From: Saxidomus purpurata
Taxonomy: Eukaryota; Mollusca; Bivalvia; Venerida; Veneridae
NCBI GenBank assembly: GCA_022818135.1
Contig: JAFMSR010000018.1
Coordinates: 22,755,498-22,819,497 of the forward strand
Reading direction: 5' to 3'
DNA: 64,000 bases
Below the pieces are notes generated by a model, which had not been told where the DNA came from, did no database searches, and saw nothing but the letters and a program-made list of their open reading frames with translations. This document shows, piece after piece, positions 23,807 to 35,300 of the stretch (positions are counted from its first letter, which is position 1; each line of letters starts with the position of its first letter). Position numbers and translations under genes: made by a program.

Positions 23807-26353
23807 TTCATGGCAGAGTCACTTCCCTTCAGTAGCTTGACTGTTAATGAAACATGAAATGCACTTCAGCAATATTTAAATAAATGGAAGAATTTTAAAG
23901 ACATGTTGCAAAAATATTTTATAGTTAATCAATAAAATTGCCATTAATTAATAAATTCATTTGGTCTTGTTATCGGACTTCAGCCAGTCGTATTGGCCTT
24001 CGGTCTCACTCCAGCTCAATAACTATGCCAATATGAAGTCAATTAATTAGAGAGTTATACAATTATTTAAACAAACAGTCTAGTTTGGTAAAGTTATCTC
24101 CCTAACTACAAATTAATCATTTGAGACACCACTTAGCTTTTTCCGTAAAAAAAAAGAAAACGACGGAAAGGATGGGTGATGGCCCCGAATGCAAATTTTA
24201 AGACTAACACAACATACGCCGAGCAAACAGTTGGTTTTTTGTTTACTGGACAGTAAACAGCCTATTAAATTTTCTAACTTATTATCTGAAATATACATCT
24301 TAAGACAAAATATTAAAAAGACATCCCGTATTAGCAGTTAAATCATGTACTTATTACATATCACTTATGAAACTTTTTTCCCGGTGCAATACAAAGGGCC
24401 ATAGTTCGTTTTGTGTCAATGCTACATTATTGTCAATAAAGACAAACCACGACGTTAGGAACGCGGACATAGCAATCGTGCTTTAGAAACAATTAAGAGT
24501 ACATTAAAGTGTCTTCGGCGGATATTACATGTACAAAGAATATGATTTTAAGGAACGAGTAGAGACTACTTTCTGTCAAAGACGCTTGACAAAATGCTTT
24601 TATTGGGCTTGGGCAAATATTTGCTTGGTATGATTGAACTATGTGTTGCAAATACACAAATAAACGGTTGCAGTTAAATTAATGATTTTATAATGTCACG
24701 TGTGGTAATAACCCTTATTAAAATATCTCTAATCAGGATATCGTTCTAAATGTTCCAAAATAGTATGTATGTGAGTTTTTTACTGTTGCGTTAACCCCTT
24801 TTACATAACTTTAATAAAGATCTGTCATGCAACTAGGCTAGAAAAGCAATTCAATCATGATTTTTTTTGTTTCAGCTATGTGAAAAATATTTCAGTTTGC
24901 GTATCTCTTATTAGGACGTTGTTCTAATGACTCTAGATAGTAATTAACGCAACTGCCCTACAAAACTGACTGTTTGCTTCTTTCTTTGTCTAGTATTATT
25001 TTGATTAGTTATTAGAAATAGTTTAATGTATGTCGTAATAAACGATTCTGGGAAGTATCACTTAATCATGCAAATACTAATGTTGAAATTCTTGTAAACG
25101 GATCAATCACTACTGTACTTAGACTCTGCACGGTATGATTAAGGAAAACATTGCTATGTAAACATGTTATACTTATTCTTTGGCTATATGTTTTGTGCAA
25201 ATGAATATGTATGATTCCAGTTTTCTAGTACAATTCTAAAATTGAATATAAATGCATCTTCTGATTTGTTTTGTACATGCACAGAGAGTTGCCATGCACA
25301 TGCAAAGAGTTCCCCCAGTAAGATGACCTTAATTTTCTGTGCCAGGAGACCTGGTAGCTATAATCTTCGAGGGGCGTTCGAATAGTTTCCGAAAAACTCT
25401 CATCTTTCTTTTAATAAGCAACATTTTTTGACAAATAGAGTACGCATAGGGTACTAGTATGTAATTTATTATGTAAAATGCATGTTAGAGCAATAAAATA
25501 AACAAGACAGGTTGTCGGAAATACTAAAGTTTCACACGAAAATGTTGATATATGACTAAATGAAGACCTCATTTATTAAAAAATAAATCACAAACCCAAA
25601 TATAAAAGGATGTTTTCTCATATTTAGCTTTGCTATAAATAGATTATCAGCCGGTTTGTTTCTTTCCGTACCGCGTTACGGTCGCCTACCGTTTCTTACC
25701 GCTAGATGCGTCACTGTCGTACATTTAGTCGCTGCCTCACATTTAGTCATTTAACATTAATAATGCTCATTTTCTATTACTTTCTCTACACTTTCAATGC
25801 AATAAAACATCATAACCTATACGTCAACGCACTGATGTCTACCGCGAAATAAAAGTCGGCCTCTTACGGCCTCCGTGTCGTTATGCGGCCTTCCGCGGTT
25901 TTAGGTGACATATTACGGTCTAAATTTGTTTCACGCTATTCAATTGCACTGATGTCAATTTAATGATCACAAATTAAATATCGTTTACCATTGTGAAAAG
26001 TTGTCTCTTTTATTTTTTTGTTGTATTTTACCTTAATATTTACGTTGATATGCTATCATAAAAAAACACATCTACATAAATACATTCATTTTCGTCTCTC
26101 AGATGTCATGATCGGGGCCTCTCGGTTTTGCAAGTGTGAATAAAATCTGAACGTTCCCTTTTCATTTCGTATTATTTCGATGCATTTGGCCATAACGACA
26201 AGTCAAGAGAAAATTTCGAGCAATTATTAACTTCAGGTTTAGAAAAAGAACTGGATTAATTATTTAATTAATTATTTTGTGCTCTTTAGCAAAGTGGAAA
26301 TAACAAACAATTTTATTTACGAGTATTCTTTGGTTTAAAAAAAACAAAAAGAA
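23807..26353. other. Intergenic, upstream of the oxidase gene
   Basis: No exon recognised. Near 25650-25920 there is a locally GC-richer patch with repeated 'taccg'/'acggcc' motifs. TATA-like strings occur at 25601 (TATAAAAG) and 25632, but these are over 700 bp from the start codon and their role is unknown. Confidence 0.35.
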
Positions 26354-29300
26354 ATGACAATATCTGGAGTTTTAGTTCTCATTGTGTCGGTATGCCTACA
26401 TATGGATTCTGTGACAGGACACGGTCGCCTTATCGAACCCGCTGCACGTAACTGCATGTGGAGATTTAATTACAAAAACCCGCGGAACTATAATGACATG
26501 GGCTTAAACTGTGGAGGCTTCACGGTAAATATAGAAGTTGTTTAGAACTGGGTCCTGGTATAATAGGGCCCACTTTTAGAATCATGATCTTATATGTTCT
26601 CTGTTCAGATAGTACGTTTTCAGTGACCACCACTTTGTAAAAAAAAAGGTCTACTGTCCATATTTAAAGATAGGCAAGTCCGCATTCAGAGTCGCTGACT
26701 TGAAATCACTGTAATCTCTCGTAGATTGAGGGTAATAAGTTTGAGTCTTGCTACCGAAAATGTCTTTTTATGTGAGAAAATTGAGTTTCTGTCGGAGGTT
26801 AATAATCTAGTACTGGTTCTTCCCAGGAACTGTGGTAAGGTAAACTTGCTCATCTGTAAAATTGAACAAAATGCGATGGAAACTGACATACAACAACAAC
26901 CTCCGATCTCACACTTCCAGGGTCGATGCCTAAATCATTAAGGTCAAGAAATACGGTTAGTCACTGTCTTTATCGAGATGAATGTGAAATAATACTGATA
27001 TTGTCATAAAGTGGTGATTTAATGTATTATCTAGCTGTCATATATGTCAAAATAAGTGTTTCTTTATTATTTCCAATAACATAGGACTTATGTTATAGGT
27101 TAGACAGTTTGACCTGTCAGCGTTATCGCTTATTTGCATAAAGGTCGTATCATCGAAACAATTCAAATATGCATTGTTTTACGTAGGCATTAATTAAGTT
27201 ACAATAGGGCCTTGATGGAAAGGAAATAGCGAGTGTAAGCTTTTGCATACGAGCACACAAAAAGACGGTTATAAATGCATTCGGAACATCATTAATTTCT
27301 ATCCAAATGTCGTTCCTTTCCAAGCTTTAACGACAAAAAGCACCGGCTCCAGATAAACGATGTTACTCAGTCGGCTAACGTAAAGACGGGAACGGTACCT
27401 CTAGACATCACTTGTCTTTTCCCATGTTTCAGTACCTGTTACTTAACAAAGTCAGTTGCTTTTAAGAACAGATAAAACCAAAGACTTAAATACCAGTATC
27501 TAATGTCTCTGATAAAACCAACACCATCAAGACCTGCAAAAAGTAATATGTCAAGCACCTTTTCCCATTAAACGTCGGTTTCCGAATTTACAAACCGCTT
27601 TTTTCTGTGGTATTCTGTGGCAATTAATGCAGAGAATTACAAAACAAATACAAAAATAATTGAAATGTTTGACAACGCCTGTTCTTAAACTTTTCTGTGT
27701 CAAAACTGGCCTTCAATTGTTCTGACAATTGCTAAAATGAATAAATCTAACTACAAATGTACTAATGCTTAGTAATATAATTACCATGTGCTATTTCCAT
27801 CGACGTCATCATCTTTTTGATGACGTTTCAAGTGATCTATAAACCAACATATCACTCACGAATATACCGGTATTTAGAGAATTTATGATAATCGTTCTAC
27901 TTCACTTTAAAGTCCCAGGAGCATTCTTCATGTAAAACTACTGCTCTCAATATATTACCAAAACAAATGTCTTAACGGTGAAATTGACCATAATATGTTT
28001 GAAAGACTTCTCTAACGTTGCTTTTTAGATCGAAAGTAGATGCTTTAAATATTATATTGTATTATAGTTGCAAAACAATATATTCACTTTTCGTCAACAT
28101 TTTTAACGTGAAGAAGCGACATAAATACGAAAAAAAGTCATGAGTCAACATTGTCTAGAGTAAAATGAAATACAAATGTACATTTCTATCATTCTGCTTG
28201 TGCATTAATTTGTCTATATATAAGTAGTAAAGTGATAATTGGACTTTAAAGGCGAATATTTATAAATCCCAGTTAATGTATTTAAATGAAACTCTGGCAG
28301 AGGTCACCATTTTGTTCCAGCGGCGCGTTGGTCGAGTGGGTTACGCTCTGGAGGTCCCCGGGTCGAATCACACTTGTGATTTCGTTTTTTATGACTTTTC
28401 AGTGTTTCCCACCCATCTAGAGATGAACTGGTTAGAAACCCAGAGGTAGTCTCAATTGTATCGGTGCTTTACACCGGTCATGTTAAAGAACCAAGTGGTC
28501 TGTTGGTAAAGAGCTATGGTTTGGTACCCGGAGTCCGTGGTACCTGCACTTGTCTCTTCTTCTTGCGCCTATCAGGGGTCTTGGCAATTTTCGTGAGGAG
28601 AAATCTTAGGGTCAGTCTAGATGCGATATATTCAATTATATTGTAAACTTTTCGTCAACATTTTTTCCATGAATATGAAAGAAAGGCATGAGTCAACATT
28701 GTCTTAGTTACTATATGGAAGCATTTAATCATACATTCTTTATTCAGGGTGACATCTGCTGAGTTATCAGAATCATTAAACATTCATAAATACATTTTAT
28801 GCCAAAAAATATAAGAAAAATGTACTAGGTTCTTTTATTCTATAAGATGTTCTTGAAATTAAGTACTACTCAGAAAAAGGTGGTCCATTTGGTCAAATAT
28901 ATTTCTTATTTATCTGATAGATGCAATGCCTAACAAAGTGCACGCCACTCATTTGGATAAGGATTGCGGAAAAAAAACAAAGAAAAAAAAACGGTAGCCT
29001 CTGGACGAAAAGTAGAGTTCGACAAGGAATGAAAGAAAACTTTTACCAAAAGGTTTTATGACTGTGAGTGACTGCATATAAAAGTCACGTGGATTCCCGA
29101 CATTGAAAACCAGATTAAGAAATTTCAAATACAACTTCCTCATACATTAAAACTGACTGCTGGAGATAAAAATTTAACAGAGTAATTAGTAAAAGGCATT
29201 ACAAATGCTCGAGATTTTTGCGAAGCTCCTTGTCATTTATGTACCTTTCGACAATTAATGACAGGACATGCGAGGTCCTGTGTAACTTCATGCATCAGAT

Positions 29301-32300
29301 GGTCATTGTTCAAAACCATCCAGTCTTTCTTAATAAATCAGAAATAAATATGATGTATATGCACAGTGCGGTATTATAAAATCACCTAAAAGCAGCTTTA
29401 ATTTCCGGTAAATGTTTCGAAATGATAATGTGAGGTCACATGACATTTGCATATATGATTAAGTTGCCAATACAGGTTCGAATTTTAGCTTCTGCGACGA
29501 AAAGTGCTTTTCAGTTATTCAGTCATATGACGTTAGTGCTCACGTGTACGAGATACCAAATCTATTTTTTTTGTGACTTTTCCACCAAATGGTTTTACAT
29601 TTGACATTTTCGAAAATGAAACACAAAATTTATTTGCAATATCAAACTGTGACAAACAAACTTTTGCAAAGACGCTTATTGTATTAACCTATTAATTCTG
29701 ATTGGATAAAAACATGAAAAACAAAACTATGTGTCTATCCTGATTATCCTTTCCTCAATTGTCATGGCATTCTGGGGAATATATATATGAAATATAAAAT
29801 AAAATGAAGTCAATTCTTACCAAAATATGCGTTTTTGTGTTTATTTGGATATTATAGAGTTTGAATAGATTTCTACGGTGCCCCTGAGATGACAGAAGTT
29901 ACATTTTTTCATCTCGTAATTACGAAAAGTATATCGTAAAAACGAAATATCATTTTATAATTACGAAATGTGATTTCGTTTTTTATGAAATGTTATTTTG
30001 TTGTAACGAAATATTATTTAGAAATTATGGAATATCATATAGAAATAATGGAATATGATTTCATTAATACGAAATATATTTCGTAAATACGAAACGATTT
30101 CTCAAAAACGAAATAAATCATTCGTAAACATGCAAACTTATTTCGTTATTTCGAAAAGTATTTCGTAAAAGCGAAACAATTCGTAATTTCGCAGATGTTG
30201 TATCGTTTTTACGAAATATTATTTCGTAATTACACAATGTTATTTCGTTTTTACGAAAAACTAAATCGTATTTACGCAATCTTATTTTGTAATTGCGAAA
30301 TGAGTTTTGTTTAGACGAATTATGACGAAATAATTACGCAATATAATTTCGGTATTGCGAAATGTATTTCGTAAATTTACGTCAAAACGAAGTAAAAACA
30401 TTTCGTTTTAACGATAAACATGTACATTTTGTAATTACAAATAACATGCCGGATGAAAAAAAGATATATTTGCGGTGCTTTATTAGCTTTTGAACGAAAC
30501 AAAATTTTAACATTAAAGATTTAGTTCACGCTATTTCAAACGTTGTATAAAAACTTACAAAATAACTTAATAAAACGAAAATTTAAGACAGCACTAGGAC
30601 CAAACATACTTCAACACTCACAAACTTGAATGAAATAATCGTGGTACATAATATCGACGTTATTGTTTACCTTCAAGTTTCTAATATTCAAAATGTTTCT
30701 GCGTTTTAAATACAATACACTCTGTTAACAAGACAACTTGTAATATATTAACATAAGACAGCTGCGGCATTCCATAGGCTACAACTCCATTATAACACGA
30801 AACATGCGTGGCAAATAAGATTGAAATCATGCAGTCTATTAGGAACAATTCAAATGGAAAAGGGGCCATCATTTCTATTAAGTATTACTGGATTGTAAAC
30901 TAACTTGAACTTGACCTGTATTGTATGTTCCTATACCTCCATCTATAATCTCAATTGAATCCATGCAATCTTAAAAAGGTTATTGGTCGGAAAGCACCAT
31001 TTTTCTGTTTAAGTAGAAACGGGGTCGTAATTCCTGTAACAATTGACGAATTGTAACCAAAATCGAATTAGACCTGTATTTTATGATAATAAAACTACAC
31101 GTAAAATCTGAATTAAATATATGTAACCTTTTAAATGCAACTGATCAGAAACTACTATTTTGCTGAAATTTAAATCGTTAAGGGGCCACAACTCTGTATA
31201 ACTTCCTAGATTGTAACCGAAATCGAACTAAACCTTCATTTTATGTTCATAAACATTCACATAAAGTCTGAATAAAATCCATGCAACCTTTCAGAAGTTA
31301 TTGATCTGAAACGAAAAAATTGCATTGGCGCACGAACAGACATACGAACGGACAGGGTAACACTTAATGCCCTTCCACCATTCTTCGAATAGCGGGTGCA
31401 TAAAATAAACAGTACAGCTGTACGCAATGACTATTTTCTGTAAATGCATTTGTTAAGAGATAACATCGACTTTATGTATCAAATCAATTGCCAATGTAAG
31501 TCAAAACATCATAAAACTGACAACAGCCTAAGAAAATGCTTTAAATGTTGTACAAACATATATATTTTTTATTAATTTGAAAAAAGAAATTCAAGACAGA
31601 GGCCAGGATTCGAACCTGCAGTCCTGCACCGTACGGCAACGCAATAAATAACGTCTAAGTAAACCTAATACGTAAGTGCTACCTATAGTAAATTATTTAA
31701 AACATCAGCTTTTCAATCGTTTGATTTACTGCGCAGTTATTTATTACTGTAAGTTTGATTGAATATATTCTATAAATCACACCACATTTTTAATGTTTGA
31801 ATAGATCCTTCATAATAGAACGATTAATGAAGATTCAAAACAATAACTGCCACTTCAATAAATATCCTTGCGCTGACTATGTTAATGATGTCACGCTACT
31901 GTCATAAACGTCGTTAAAATCCATGTTTATTTTTATGCAAAACCTCTCATATGATCCGCCTCGTGATATATTGCCCGTTTCCTTTTACATGGAGGACAAT
32001 ATAAAGGTTTTTCTCGTGATATATTGCCCGTCCCCTTTTACATGGAGGACAATATAAAGGTTTTTCTCGTGATATATTGCCCGTTTCCTTTTACATGGAG
32101 GACAATATAAAGGTTTTTCATACATGCACTAGACTATTAATTTCAAGACAAATTCTCATTTGGCCATAAAAGAAATATTTAGGTCAGCTAAGAATTGCCA
32201 ATTTAAGATCATCCTGAATTTGTGTGCTGCTGTTACATAAATGTTTCACGTGCTAATCCGTGACTTGATATTATGTTCGATATCCCTTTCTAAAAAGATT

Positions 32301-35300
32301 TGGTCACACGGCAGTTTGCTTCCAATAATCATCATGGTATTTCAAGTAAAATTGATACGGTATGACCATCGCCATCCTGATAAAAGTTTTTGCAATGACA
32401 TCACTTCTTGCGACATAGCCATGTCAAACCCGTTTAAATGTCGTCTACTATATGCTCTTCGTTAAAGCATCAATTCAAAACTGTCAAAAGATCTCTCATT
32501 TACAGGGCTTTTTTAAATTAACAATCACTCTTTCTTCTCACGAACCAGTACAACACAGTTTAACATCGCTTTGTTAATATCATTTTCTTATACTATCGTT
32601 ATCCTCTGACCCTCCATCTTTGCATCGTTGGTTCACATTTCGCTGTTTTATCGTCACTCCCTTTTACTATTCACCATTTCTTATCAGATCATATTCGTTC
32701 TCCTAATACAAGATTTCTATTTTGCAAATGTTCGTCCTTCACCGTTTCTTCTCTGCATTTCTTTATGACTGTTTATGACTGTTTCTTTAAATTGTTACTA
32801 TCCTTTTGTTTTCTGAATCATATTAGATTATCACTTCCTTGCCTTGTAAACAATCAGAATGTGTCTTTCATCGCTATTTCCTCTTCCTTGTCTTGTAATC
32901 TATCGAAATGTGTCTTTCATCGCTACATTTTCCGCTTCCTTGCCTTGTAACCTATCAGAATGTGTCTTTCATCGCTACATATTCCTCTTTTTGAGTGAGT
33001 TTATTCTAAGCCAAGCCATTTTTTACTATCATTTTTATTATCAAAATATTGTAGCATTGCACTTCGTAAACACGTCCTAACGTTATGTACCATGTGCAGG
33101 AATATACTGAGCAACGGTTAATTTGTTCAGGATTGGCACTAACATGATAAATAATTATACAACACTAAAATATTTTGCGCAAGTAAAATAAGTGGCACGA
33201 ACTAAAATTGTGTTTAAGACTATTTTCAGAATATTTTGCTAAGTTATTTGCATAAAGTATGCATGTTATTTCTTTCTTTTCTTTTTTCTTCTTCTCAACG
33301 ATTAATTACAGGGGTAATTTCTAATAATATTGAGACCTTTACAATTGCTTTTATTCTTTAGATATAATATGGAAAAGAAAATCACGTATTTAGAATTTAC
33401 ACATTTACTGACATGTTTCGGCCGTAAAGCCTTCTGCAAAATAAATGTATATCAAATATGACGTCAAATCCGTAAAACGGTCGCGAGCAAATAGCACATA
33501 AACAGTTTGAATGTTTTAAAATAAAAGTAATGATCAAACAAAGACACAACGATTTTAATTACAATATAGCATTAACTATATGATTTATAATTAAAACCAA
33601 CATATCCCTACAGAAAATATACAAAGATAAATAGATCGAAGTATGTAAGTATTAAGAGAGTGAAAGACAAATTTGACAACAAGCACGGTCCGCTGTGCAA
33701 AACCCGACGCTATACTGTAGCGGTCAGTATTGATTCAAATCAGCTTGTGAATCTGCAGTCTGAACTGGACACATGCATTGATTCATTATCTCTTAGAAAA
33801 GTAACATGTATAAACAGTATCATTCAATAGTGGTCATACTGCCATATAGTATTTGTAATTACAAACGTGACAAATACTGCATAAATTCAAATTAAGGTTA
33901 TCGAACAGCACATTAAGTTACAATAAATTCTGAACTTGGTACAAAATGCTGGAGTTAAGACCATCCGGGGCTTTCGTACAAAGTTCGTGTATCCTAAGCG
34001 TTTCTCGTAATAACATTTCCATCTCATTATTCACAGAATCTTATGGCATAAAACTGGCCTAATATCATTATCCTGAGAATTAAAATGAGCAGCAATATTT
34101 GCAGCATATATTGGGTGTCAAACGTATGACTATTCATTCTCTGTGAGACTTTTTGACGAGTCTGGCCCACGCATTGTGAATGTTATTAAATAAATACTAC
34201 ATTAGTACACTTTTCCTAGCGCAAATTGTATTTACGCGAAGGTCAAATGTGCTAGAATTAGAAAAAAAACTTGTAAAAGTGATGCCTTCCTTGACTCTAG
34301 GGCTGTTGATACATCTTGGCCAATGCCATTTACTGGCTTTACCTTTAACGCCTTTTTAAACTGGCAAAAAAGTCCTTAATATTTTAATAAGATGTTAACC
34401 CCTTTTATAAACTAAGTTGGCTTGTAAGCACAAAGTGTATGTAAATGTTGAACAGTTGCATTATGGGAAATTTGAATCAAATCCCAATATTTACCGGTTA
34501 TTCTTTGGACAAATGCACGGGTAAAGTACGTATCATTTTAAGTACAAATGTAATTGGATGTAGATATTTAGTCATGACGACCTTGAAAAGATGTCGAGCA
34601 AGGATCCTTAATTAAAAAGAAAAGATTATGTCTTACTGCCCAGGTGGCTATTATAGAAATGTCATTTCTAATTGCCGTAAAAACGCGCAATAAAAAATGA
34701 TGCATATAATGTAGTTTTGTAGTTAATGGTGTTTTTAAGTAAATTAGCTAAAAAGCTAAATATAACGAAAAAAAAAATAATTTCGTGTTAAGATTTTACT
34801 AACCAGTGGCATCAGTAGTATTCAGTGTTTACAATTATATTAAAATTAACTTGCTGGATTATCCAATGGCCACACTGGGACATCACGTGTCCAATGGTTG
34901 GCCTGGTTTGCACAAAAGAACACGTGGGTTTGTTTGTAATACTGTTTGTGGAATCATCCGTAAGAATTATTTTCGGTGAGAATCACTAAAATATCCACAT
35001 AACTAAACGATCACACACTATTGTCACCGATAACTAACAACATCCGCTCTTTTCTTAATAACTTTTGACACATGTTCACATATTTGGCCCCGATTACATT
35101 ATAATCAATAGCTTGTTTTTGTATCTTGCAGAATCAATTTGAGCAACAACGCGGCAAATGTGGAGTTTGTGGTGATCCATGGGCAGGTCCGCGTGATCAT
35201 GAAGCTGGTGGGAAATTTGCACGTGGAGTTGTAGCACGCCAGTATCAAGTCGGTGCTTTCATCAACGTCACCGTGGAGCTAACTAGTAACCATGGAGGTT

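Noticed and set aside
25601..25608. TATAAAAG as the oxidase core promoter
   Set aside because: It is about 750 bp from the start codon with no evidence of a 5' intron, so the link cannot be supported.
31960..32118. CRISPR-like repeats
   Set aside because: Head-to-tail 53-bp units without spacers; a minisatellite in an intron.
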